Below the pieces are notes generated by a model. That model was not told where the DNA came from and did no database searches. It saw nothing but the letters and a program-made list of their open reading frames with translations. A DNA stretch of 7,770 nt from positions 1-7,770 of the forward strand of contig DKBO01000120.1 of assembly GCA_002448975.1 (NCBI GenBank). The letters run 5' to 3'. Origin of the DNA: Nitrospiraceae bacterium UBA6898 (lineage in GTDB: Bacteria; Nitrospirota; Thermodesulfovibrionia; Thermodesulfovibrionales; UBA6898). The position numbers and the translations under genes were made by a program. Position 1 is the first letter of the stretch, and the number at the start of each line of letters is the position of its first letter. This document shows positions 1 through 5,022 of this stretch, one piece after another.

Positions 1-3
1 TAC

Positions 4-5
4 AG
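4..5 (-). other. Putative CT core at the right (RE) junction
   Basis: Past the transposase TAG (12-10) the minus strand reads ATGA, then CT (5-4), then GTA to the window edge. CTGTA equals the first five bases of CTGTACT, predicted independently from the right target guide AGTACAG (1325-1319). Only three flank bases are visible. Confidence 0.6.
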
Positions 6-9
6 TCAT

Positions 10-1194
10 CTATCTACACGCCTCCCTATACATGGTCCGATGAGATAGCATAGCAAAGATCATCCGCAAGAGTTTATGTGCCGTGGCAAAGACCGCCTTC
101 TTAAACGGCTGCCCCTCGTTCTTTTTCCTCGTAAAGTAAGTCCTGAATGTGTTGTTGTGCTGGATAACGTTCACCGTCATCAGCCAGATTACGCGTCTAA
201 GATGCCGGTTGCCCCGCTTCGATATCCTGCTTTTTCCTTCAAACTTGCCCGACTGATACACCGTGGGATCAATACCGGCAAAGGCAATGAGTTTTTTGTG
301 CGTGGCATAGTTGCCGATGCATCCTATCTCGGCGAGAAAGGTGGTTGCGGTACGCTTGTTGATCCCGTCAATCGACGTCATGATCTCGAAGTCCTCCATC
401 ATCGATGCCTTACAGTACTCGGTCAGGATCTTCGTTAGTCCCTCATAACGCTCCTGCAGGTGTTGGAGCGTTCTGACCTTGCCCTGCAGGATAAGCTCCT
501 TTGCCGGGCTTATCGTAGCAACGGACTGTTTCGCTGCTCGTATCAGATCCTCTGCCGTATAGGTCAGCCGTGTTTCCACCCCTTTTCGCTGCAATGCCTT
601 CTGTATGGCCTTTGGCTTTGCCGTCTTTACCAGCCGTGCAGAGGGAAACTCTAAGATGAAGTCCTGCATTACCTTGGTGGCGAGATTACCAATCCTTTCC
701 AACTCGGGAAAGGTACTCTGCAGAAGCCTCTTGATCTCGACCTTATGGGCGGTCAGTAGGTTGCCCACGGATTCCCGTTCCCTGGCGATATCCCGAAAGT
801 CCTGCAGTTCCTGCGACAACGACAGCTGGCTGATGCTCTCCCGGTGCACCAGGAGAAACTGGGCAATGCTCATGGCGTCTTTCGCGTCGGTCTTGGTCTT
901 TCGCAGGGAAAGCTTGGTGAAGTTGGCAATGAGCAGGGGGTTGATCACAACGGTGGATACCCCTTTTGCGGTGAGAAAGGAGTACAGGTTGATGTGATAG
1001 CAGGCAGTGGATTCAACTGCGGCCATGACTTCTGTGAGATCCTTGCTATGCGCTGTGATTGCTTTCCACAGCTGCATGAAGCCCTCTGCATCCATCGTAA
1101 AGGTAAGGGAAAACTGTCCTTTGCCGTTGCGGTCGATCCCCTGTGCTGAAGATCTGTCCTTGGCTACATCGATCCCTACGAAAAGCTCTGGCAT
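10..1194 (-). CDS. IS110-family transposase (DEDD RuvC-like/serine recombinase)
   Basis: A 394-aa recombinase that in this family uses a bridge RNA to join a circular element to a target at a short core. The N-terminal RuvC-like domain starts GIDVAKD (D9), followed by AVES (E61) and KTDAKDA (D103, D106), giving the DEDD set. A mostly helical middle leads to the C-terminal Tnp_20-type domain, with SIDGIN at 274-279, FAGIDP at 305-310 and a QSGKFEGKSRISKRGNR segment at 314-330 carrying the conserved serines; I cannot say which is the nucleophile. The frame stays open to 1353, but ATG 1194 was chosen: AAGGAGGT lies about 6 bp upstream and the protein then begins at the usual family N-terminus. 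The 53-residue extension would run through the bridge RNA leader. No frameshift or missing motif was seen, so it is probably active. Confidence 0.93.
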   Translation of the reverse strand: MPELFVGIDVAKDRSSAQGIDRNGKGQFSLTFTMDAEGFMQLWKAITAHSKDLTEVMAAVESTACYHINLYSFLTAKGVSTVVINPLLIANFTKLSLRKTKTDAKDAMSIAQFLLVHRESISQLSLSQELQDFRDIARERESVGNLLTAHKVEIKRLLQSTFPELERIGNLATKVMQDFILEFPSARLVKTAKPKAIQKALQRKGVETRLTYTAEDLIRAAKQSVATISPAKELILQGKVRTLQHLQERYEGLTKILTEYCKASMMEDFEIMTSIDGINKRTATTFLAEIGCIGNYATHKKLIAFAGIDPTVYQSGKFEGKSRISKRGNRHLRRVIWLMTVNVIQHNNTFRTYFTRKKNEGQPFKKAVFATAHKLLRMIFAMLSHRTMYREACR

Positions 1195-1198
1195 GGCC

Positions 1199-1376
1199 CC
1201 ACCTCCTTGGCTGGTTTGCCGACAAGACAGGGTGTGCCTCCCCTCCAATCCTCCCGCGTTACCAGGGCTCCTCAATGGCCCAATCATCCTATCATGGCTC
1301 AGGGAGGCAGGGAACAGACTGTACTCAGGGTTCTTGGACCCAGGAAGTAGCACGTTCTCCTGCCTTACCGATCTTT
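1199..1376 (-). ncRNA. Putative IS110 bridge RNA (target- and donor-binding loops)
   Basis: Seen, minus strand 5' to 3': GGCAGGaGAAC (1364-1354) pairs with GTTCCCTGCC (1315-1306), ten base pairs with one bulged A. Inside are ACTTCCT (1348-1342), a small hairpin GGGT/ACCC (1341-1338 with 1331-1328), TG, and AGTACAG (1325-1319). This is the layout of the target-binding loop of known IS110-group bridge RNAs: left guide ending in CT, hairpin, right guide ending in AG. Further down, GATGATT (1288-1282), a GGGC/GCCC hairpin (1281-1278 with 1268-1265) and a split TGGTA...GGGAG (1264-1260, 1255-1251) resemble a donor-binding loop matching the element's own ends. The target loop is well supported and the donor loop is tentative. 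RNA ends are estimates: a start about 6-8 bp after the -10 at 1387-1382 and a length like that of known bridge RNAs. Confidence 0.75.
1201..1208 (-). promoter_or_regulatory. Shine-Dalgarno of the IS110 transposase
   Basis: On the minus strand the sequence reads AAGGAGGT, then six bases (GGGGCC), then the ATG at 1194. This near-perfect anti-16S match fixes the transposase start over the longer open frame beginning at 1353. Confidence 0.85.
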
Positions 1377-1381
1377 CTCTC

Positions 1382-1390
1382 TTTATAGCA
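1382..1390 (-). promoter_or_regulatory. Extended -10 in the IS left end (half of a circle-junction promoter)
   Basis: The minus strand reads TGC-TATAAA (1390-1382), an extended -10. In the inserted state the matching -35 position, 17 bp upstream, is CTTCCT from the host flank, which is poor. In an excised circle the right end would supply ATGACT at exactly that position (4 of 6 matches to TTGACA). IS110-family elements are known to build such promoters at circle junctions. It should drive the bridge RNA and the transposase. The TAA stop of the truncated DUF4388 gene lies inside this -10. Confidence 0.6.
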
Positions 1391-2669
1391 TATTTGTTGG
1401 TAGGAGGAAGTTCCGAACTAATGATCTGAATGACTCCAGAAATACTGTCATGTCTTCGATGAACGTCTCTTTGCCGCCTTCCCTGTCCGGTTTCGGGAGT
1501 ACCGCCAGCATACCGTCACGAAAGGACTGCAGGGTAAAAAGGTAATCTTGCGGTTCAGAAAGCTGGAACATAGGAACGCTCTGATGACGTTCCCGTGCCC
1601 TGAGCCGCAACGAGGCAACGTCTTCTTTCCGCAAGCTGCTGCCGAAGCTTCTCGGCGAATCGAAAACAAGCGCCGGGACTATTTTCAAGGCCTGACACTG
1701 GCCGATAATCCGGTCAAGTTCGTCTTCTTCGGAGGTCGAAAATACAAGGATTCCGTCGTTCTTGCAGATGGTCATGGCTGCATGTGTCAGGAGCGCATCC
1801 ACACTGAAGAGGACGACTGCCCTGCCATATCCTTCCCGTTGTGCAGAAATCACGGGGCTGCTGGCACAATCGGTTGCCGTTCTCAGGAATGCGACAAACG
1901 CCTCTTGTCGGTCAGCAGGGAAATCGGTTAGGATCTCCCGGATCTTCTGGCGGTGTATTTCCACGGGATCAAAGATCTCCGGCACGGATACGGGCTCCGG
2001 TATCTTGTTCTCCATCTGGTCGAGGTCCGCCAGCCCCAGTATGTCGGCCGTAACAGCCGGGGTTATCTTTACCGCAACTTCCCTATCTTCTTGAGGGAGT
2101 ACATCAGAAAAGATAATTTCGTATGACGGTACCTTCTGCCCGGCCTGCTTGTCACGTTCTCGCTCGTCAAAGACCCGAAGGGAATCCATCAATACCATCT
2201 GGGCATCAAGGCTTATCTCCTGCTCCATAACGCCGGGCTGATAGCTGCATTCAGGGGAGACAGCAATGGCTTGGTCATCGAACATGAAGGTTCCTCCCGT
2301 CCAGCTGATCAGTTCGACAATGGTTATCTCAATCAGCTTTTTGAGCCCTTTGAATGCTGCATCGTCCGACACCTTTCCCATCTGCATGAGTGTTCTGAGC
2401 AGGGGTTCCCGGTTCTTCCCTGCATATTTCTGGGCATCAAGTGCGCTTTTGAGATCTTCAGTGGTAATAACGTGCATCTTCACCAGGACCGTACCGATGC
2501 GTATGCGGTTGTTGAGATGGCTGGCTCCGACGAGGTAACCGTTGCTGAATATGATCCGGCTTTCTCCCTTCTCTCCTGTCACGGTGAGGGTTCCGGACTT
2601 CCGAGTTGTGTGTATCAACTGAATGATGTCAGCGATATGTAGTTGCGTTAAATCTCCGGTCAGTGCCAT
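1383..2669 (-). CDS. DUF4388 (PATAN) regulator with receiver-like C-terminus, 3' end truncated by IS110
   Basis: A 428-aa cytoplasmic protein. Residues 1-135 form a DUF4388/PATAN domain, with the family's MALTGDL...IIQLIHTTRKSGTLTV opening and FSNGYLVGA. Residues 136-260 look like a charged linker. Residues 283-415 resemble a degenerate CheY-like receiver: strand AVVLFSV, then VFDSP (335-339) and a late LPKP (391-394) that recall the Asp and Lys sites. PATAN proteins are signalling adaptors, often with receiver domains; the partner here is unknown. The insertion sequence enters within codon 422, so residues 423-428 (LPTNML) and the TAA are encoded by its left end. The native gene should continue F-L-Y beyond the element, outside the window. 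The final receiver helix is nearly complete, so the protein may still work. ATG 2669 has only a weak ribosome-binding site, but the family N-terminus supports it. Confidence 0.85.
   Translation of the reverse strand: MALTGDLTQLHIADIIQLIHTTRKSGTLTVTGEKGESRIIFSNGYLVGASHLNNRIRIGTVLVKMHVITTEDLKSALDAQKYAGKNREPLLRTLMQMGKVSDDAAFKGLKKLIEITIVELISWTGGTFMFDDQAIAVSPECSYQPGVMEQEISLDAQMVLMDSLRVFDERERDKQAGQKVPSYEIIFSDVLPQEDREVAVKITPAVTADILGLADLDQMENKIPEPVSVPEIFDPVEIHRQKIREILTDFPADRQEAFVAFLRTATDCASSPVISAQREGYGRAVVLFSVDALLTHAAMTICKNDGILVFSTSEEDELDRIIGQCQALKIVPALVFDSPRSFGSSLRKEDVASLRLRARERHQSVPMFQLSEPQDYLFTLQSFRDGMLAVLPKPDREGGKETFIEDMTVFLESFRSLVRNFLLPTNML
1405..1406 (-). other. Putative CT core at the left (LE) junction
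   Basis: The minus strand reads host ...GGAACTTC, then CT, then CCTACCAAC of the element. The CT is the shared end of the left target guide ACTTCCT and is the core dinucleotide known for IS110-group elements. It also forms the first two bases of codon 422 of the DUF4388 gene. Confidence 0.6.
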
Positions 2670-2711
2670 GGCAAAACCACTCGTAAAAGATCACTTATGA
2701 ACTGCAGAAAA

Positions 2712-2741
2712 AGCATAGCATAAGAGACCCATGCGGGTAAA
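2712..2741 (-). promoter_or_regulatory. Promoter of the DUF4388 gene
   Basis: The minus strand reads TTTACC (2741-2736), an 18-bp spacer, then TATGCT (2717-2712), preceded by TGC as an extended -10. The transcript would begin near 2705, giving a leader of about 36 nt before ATG 2669. Confidence 0.55.
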
Positions 2742-2875
2742 TCTGCGAGGGAGATGTGTGCTACTGACCGTCAGAGTGTGTCCGTGAGAAGCGTCGTGAC
2801 CCTGCCTTGCCACGCTGTTACTGCTGCACGGTGACAGATCAGCGGATCATACAACGACCGGGAGCTTTTTTTCTA
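2742..2875. other. Intergenic region between divergent genes, with dyads
   Basis: No open frame of note. It contains a short dyad CTGAC-C-GTCAG (2764-2774) and an imperfect long pairing, TGTCCGTG near 2779-2786 with CACG(GT)GACA near 2829-2838, with AGCGT/ACGCT possible inside. Neither is followed directly by a T run, so I do not call a terminator. The dyad could be an operator for the flanking promoters; this is inference. Confidence 0.25.
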
Positions 2876-2904
2876 TTGACCGCAGACTGCTGGAAAATTA
2901 GTAT
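2876..2904 (+). promoter_or_regulatory. Promoter of the ferritin-like gene (near-leaderless)
   Basis: TTGACC (2876-2881), a 17-bp spacer and TAGTAT (2899-2904) make a good sigma70 promoter. Transcription should start about 2911, within a few bases of the ATG at 2913, so there is little room for a leader or Shine-Dalgarno. No Shine-Dalgarno is visible at normal spacing, which fits. Confidence 0.65.
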
Positions 2905-2912
2905 ATCCGCGT

Positions 2913-3398
2913 ATGGAACAGATAACGCCCGAATATGTCGCACGACAGAAGATACTTCTTGACTGTGTCGATCTTGAGATCGCGGTTTCCCTGATATACC
3001 GAGAATTTACGAGATTGTACCCTGCAGAGAGCGATTTCTGGATGCAGCTTTCGCTGGAGGAGGAAGACCATGCCCGTCTGTACCTTGCTGCTGACCTGCT
3101 GCAGGTCACCGGAGAATATGCAGGGATCCGGTTCCCGCCGGCTGCATACATCACGAAGACCCTTGCCTTTACCGAACAGATTAAGGATCAGGTGAGGAAA
3201 TGCCCCTTCAGTCTGCATGACGCCCTGGATATCGCGCTGAAGCTGGAGAAGACCGTGGCGGAAAGCATTGTATTCGAATTGCCGGAGAGCAGCGATCCGG
3301 TCATTGCAAACCTGCGGAAGATCATCAGCGATACCGAAGCGCATATCGACAGAATTTCCCGGTTCATGCTGGAGAAGGGTTATATCCTTCCGGGATGA
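2913..3398 (+). CDS. Ferritin-like/rubrerythrin-type diiron protein, lacking rubredoxin domain
   Basis: A 161-aa, largely helical protein resembling the rubrerythrin/ferritin-like fold. Candidate iron ligands are E22 in helix 1 (DLEIAVSLIY), E50 and H53 in helix 2 (EEEDHARL, an ExxH motif), E112 or E117 in helix 3 (LEKTVAES), and E142/H144 in helix 4 (DTEAHIDRI). In the fourth helix the residue three before His is Thr141, so the usual second ExxH is not met exactly. There is no C-terminal CxxC rubredoxin module. Relatives act in peroxide or oxygen defence or in iron handling, but the altered motif leaves the activity uncertain. No signal peptide, so cytoplasmic. It diverges from the DUF4388 gene and has its own promoter almost touching its start codon. 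Confidence 0.8.
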   Translation: MEQITPEYVARQKILLDCVDLEIAVSLIYREFTRLYPAESDFWMQLSLEEEDHARLYLAADLLQVTGEYAGIRFPPAAYITKTLAFTEQIKDQVRKCPFSLHDALDIALKLEKTVAESIVFELPESSDPVIANLRKIISDTEAHIDRISRFMLEKGYILPG

Positions 3399-3559
3399 TG
3401 AACGGTATGTCTCATCTCTGTTTTGTTCGGGCCAAGACGCGCTGATTATTTTCCATCAGGTAATGCTTTTCCGGCCCTCCGCTCGCATATCGATCAATAA
3501 ACATGGTAGCATCTTCACAATGCCGAGCATCTGCGGTAAAATGAAAACAGGAGACCGTT
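3399..3559 (+). promoter_or_regulatory. Intergenic region with possible weak promoter for the small ORF
   Basis: No convincing gene in these 161 bases. TGG-TAGCAT at 3504-3512 resembles an extended -10 and lies 47 bp before the small ORF at 3560, but no good -35 sits 17 bp upstream. Readthrough from the ferritin-like gene is equally possible, as no terminator is visible. Confidence 0.3.
3549..3553 (+). promoter_or_regulatory. Shine-Dalgarno of the 53-aa gene
   Basis: AGGAG, then six bases (ACCGTT), then ATG at 3560. This well-placed site is the main argument that the short frame is translated. Confidence 0.7.
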
Positions 3560-3721
3560 ATGGATGCCACACTCGAAAGGATCGACCGGCTGATCATGAT
3601 GGCTCTGGAGCACCTTGACCACGTCAGGGGCACAGACTGCGAACGATACGCAGAGAGTATGCTCGAATCGCTCGTCTGCCAGAGAGAAAAGTACACCTAC
3701 TATTTGAGCCTTCTCAACTGA
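3560..3721 (+). CDS. Small hypothetical helical protein, 53 aa
   Basis: A short frame beginning MDATLERIDRLIMMALEHLD and ending YLSLLN-stop, preceded by an ideal AGGAG. The composition (many Leu, Glu, Arg, Met and His, no Pro) suggests one or two amphipathic helices, for example a small helical hairpin; there is no membrane segment or signal peptide. Two cysteines (C27, C40) are present without a metal-binding pattern. It lies between the ferritin-like gene and the conserved hypothetical gene, 108 bp ahead of the latter's preferred start, so co-transcription with it is possible. I do not recognise a family and assign no function. Support rests on the ribosome-binding site and on protein-like composition. 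Confidence 0.6.
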   Translation: MDATLERIDRLIMMALEHLDHVRGTDCERYAESMLESLVCQREKYTYYLSLLN

Positions 3722-3818
3722 GAGACGCCGTGCGTGCTGCATCGCGGCATCTGCCCGGAGTCCGCCCCATTCTTTTTTGTGAGGTGCAGGGAACATCGCC
3801 GCTGCTCTCGTTCTATTC

Positions 3819-3824
3819 GGAGAG
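3819..3824 (+). promoter_or_regulatory. Shine-Dalgarno deciding a TTG start
   Basis: GGAGAG is followed by five bases (TTTCT) and TTG at 3830. The upstream in-frame ATG at 3734 has no comparable site, so translation most likely begins at the TTG. Confidence 0.5.
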
Positions 3825-3829
3825 TTTCT

Positions 3830-4576
3830 TTGCCTGACAATAGTGCTGTGCTTATTGAAGAGATCCTTGATGCGCATGGGGGCAGGGACCTCTGGATGCA
3901 CACGCAGAGACTGGATGCCGAGCTTTCCGTGAGGGGTTTTCTCTTTACAGCGAAACAGCGGCAGGTTCTTGACCACACCAGGGTGCAGGCCTACTGTCAG
4001 CGGCCCTCTCTTCTTTTCCTTGATTATCCCGGTCCTGGATTGATTGGCGAATTTTCCGGAGACGCTGAGGTCCGTATTCTGGATGCGGACAACCGCATAG
4101 TGAAAAAGCGCGCCCAGCCGCGGGCAGCGTTCCGGCAGCCGCGCAGGATGCTGTGGTGGGATGATCTCGATTTTCTGTATTTCGGCGGGTACGCGACTTG
4201 GAACTATCTGGTCACACCTTTTATCTTTATGCGTAGAGGATTTTCGTTTGAATATCTGGGTCAACGGCGCACCGGCAACAGGAAGTTTACGTGTCTGCGC
4301 GTAACATTTCCCAGTGACATTCCGACGCACTGCCGTGCGCAGATATTTTATTTTGACCAGGATATGCTGCTTCGCCGGCTCGACTACACAGCGGAGGTCG
4401 TGGGTCGCTGGGCGCATGCAGTCCACTTCTGCGACGACTACAGGGATTTTTCCGGGCTTAAAGTCTCTACTCGCCGCCGTGTGAGGCCCCTTCTGTTCGG
4501 GCAGGTGCTGAGCATGCTGACGCTTGTAGCGATAGACATCCACGACATACGGACCCGTTTGGATAGTTCACTCTGA
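3830..4576 (+). CDS. Conserved hypothetical protein (unnamed proteobacterial-type family)
   Basis: From the TTG at 3830 the protein is 248 aa. It starts with an acidic helix, LIEEILDAHGG, then alternating strand-like segments. Striking stretches are PRAAF, WWDDLDFLYFGGYATWNYLVTPF in the middle, and LLRRLDYTAEVVG with HFCDDYRDFSGLKVSTRRRV near the end. From memory these resemble a widespread unnamed family whose members share the AHGG opening, a W-D-D-L-x-YF-x-GYA-x-WNYL core and a C-terminal TRRRV block. I know of no proven function. No clear signal peptide or lipobox follows the TTG start. The in-frame ATG at 3734 would add 32 Cys/Arg-rich residues that look unlike the family and lack a ribosome-binding site; GTG 3848 is a later option. 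The gene stands alone between short ORFs. Confidence 0.75.
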   Translation: MPDNSAVLIEEILDAHGGRDLWMHTQRLDAELSVRGFLFTAKQRQVLDHTRVQAYCQRPSLLFLDYPGPGLIGEFSGDAEVRILDADNRIVKKRAQPRAAFRQPRRMLWWDDLDFLYFGGYATWNYLVTPFIFMRRGFSFEYLGQRRTGNRKFTCLRVTFPSDIPTHCRAQIFYFDQDMLLRRLDYTAEVVGRWAHAVHFCDDYRDFSGLKVSTRRRVRPLLFGQVLSMLTLVAIDIHDIRTRLDSSL

Positions 4577-4601
4577 GAATAAGACAGGGGTAGCCCGCTT
4601 T

Positions 4602-4630
4602 TTGCTCGATCCGGAAGATCATGGTATGAT
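4602..4630 (+). promoter_or_regulatory. Strong extended -10 promoter of the Cys-rich small gene
   Basis: TTGCTC (4602-4607), a 17-bp spacer and TATGAT (4625-4630), with TGG just before the -10. An A-rich run follows. The predicted start is near 4637, giving a leader of about 20 nt that carries GAGG (4647-4650) six bases before ATG 4657. Confidence 0.7.
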
Positions 4631-4656
4631 AAAAAAAAGAGGTAACGAGGCTCATC

Positions 4657-4842
4657 ATGAAAGAATGTCCCCGCTGCGGGAAACGCTTCAACCTGCTCGA
4701 GCGTATAACAGGTGAAGCAAAAGAGCATATTATCAACTGCACGTTTGCCGAGAAGAAGAAAGACCTTTCATATCTTGCCGGAACGTGCCGGGGCTGTCCG
4801 GCAAATTGTTTTGAAAAGGGCGAATTTGGCCATGAGGAATAA
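4657..4842 (+). CDS. Small six-cysteine protein, probable metal binder (61 aa)
   Basis: A 61-aa protein opening MKECPRCGKRF, with cysteines at 4, 7, 28, 44, 47 and 51 and histidines at 24 and 59. The N-terminal CPxCG knuckle with H24/C28 could form one zinc site, and CxxCxxxC at 44-51, perhaps with H59, a second site or an Fe-S site. Charged Lys/Glu segments lie between; there is no membrane segment. GAGG six bases upstream and a dedicated strong promoter support it as a real, probably well-expressed gene. Small zinc-ribbon-like proteins of this kind often have unknown or regulatory roles. I recognise no named family, and the metal-binding role is inference from cysteine spacing. Confidence 0.75.
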   Translation: MKECPRCGKRFNLLERITGEAKEHIINCTFAEKKKDLSYLAGTCRGCPANCFEKGEFGHEE

Positions 4843-4969
4843 TACTCTTCCTTGTTGCCCATCCCGTCCCTCCTGCATCCGTTGCTCATCAGGCTGGCAT
4901 TCTGGCCCGGGGATCGCCACCTGCTGTTATGCATCGGTCTGTCAAGGGCGAAACGAGATGTGATGGTAA

Positions 4970-4987
4970 ATTGCGATATTTAGCAAT
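4970..4987. promoter_or_regulatory. ATTGC-N8-GCAAT dyad upstream of the PAS-GGDEF-EAL gene
   Basis: A perfect 5-bp inverted repeat, ATTGC (4970-4974) and GCAAT (4983-4987), with an AT-rich 8-bp centre, lies 35 bp ahead of ATG 5023. The geometry suits a dimeric repressor site, but such short repeats also occur by chance. No convincing -35/-10 pair was found in 4843-5022, although TGG-TAAATT at 4964-4972 could be an extended -10. Confidence 0.25.
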
Positions 4988-5022
4988 ACAGTGAATCGAG
5001 CGAAGAGTTACGCGACTCCCTG

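Larger units (their letters stand above)
6..1404 (-). mobile_element. IS110-family insertion sequence, apparently complete
   Basis: Seen: an intact IS110-type transposase with a 210-bp leader upstream (LE) and only 4 bp after its stop (RE), both oriented on the minus strand. The ends were inferred from three agreeing observations. The putative target guide ACTTCCT in the leader matches the left flank at 1411-1405. The other guide, AGTACAG, predicts CT plus GTACT on the far side, and bases 5-1 read CTGTA on the minus strand. Fusing base 6 to base 1404 through one CT gives a promoter with 17-bp spacing. There are no obvious terminal inverted repeats or target duplication, as is usual for IS110. 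The element interrupts the 3' end of a DUF4388 gene. Exact ends are inference, because only 3 bp of the right flank are visible. Confidence 0.78.

Noticed and set aside
1195..1353. N-terminal extension of the transposase to ATG 1353
   Set aside because: The strong Shine-Dalgarno and the family N-terminus place the start at 1194; the extension would translate the bridge RNA region and has low-complexity Gly/Arg/Pro content.
76..1429. Series of plus-strand open frames across the insertion sequence
   Set aside because: All are opposite the transposase and its leader, overlap each other in different frames and carry no recognisable domains.
2862..2873. T run after CGGGAGC as a terminator
   Set aside because: No hairpin precedes it closely enough, and no plus-strand gene upstream would need it.
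3515..4543. 342-aa minus-strand open frame
   Set aside because: It lies opposite the 53-aa ORF and the conserved hypothetical gene, has no recognisable domain and no family-like sequence; it is an antisense shadow.
4587..4605. GGGG-TAG-CCC followed by a T run as a terminator of the conserved hypothetical gene
   Set aside because: The stem is only about three base pairs, too weak for an intrinsic terminator; the T run overlaps the next gene's -35.
4843..5022. Frameshifted N-terminus of the PAS-GGDEF-EAL protein upstream of 5023
   Set aside because: All frames carry stops close by (for example TAG at 4981) and no PAS- or receiver-like sequence could be read in the other frames.
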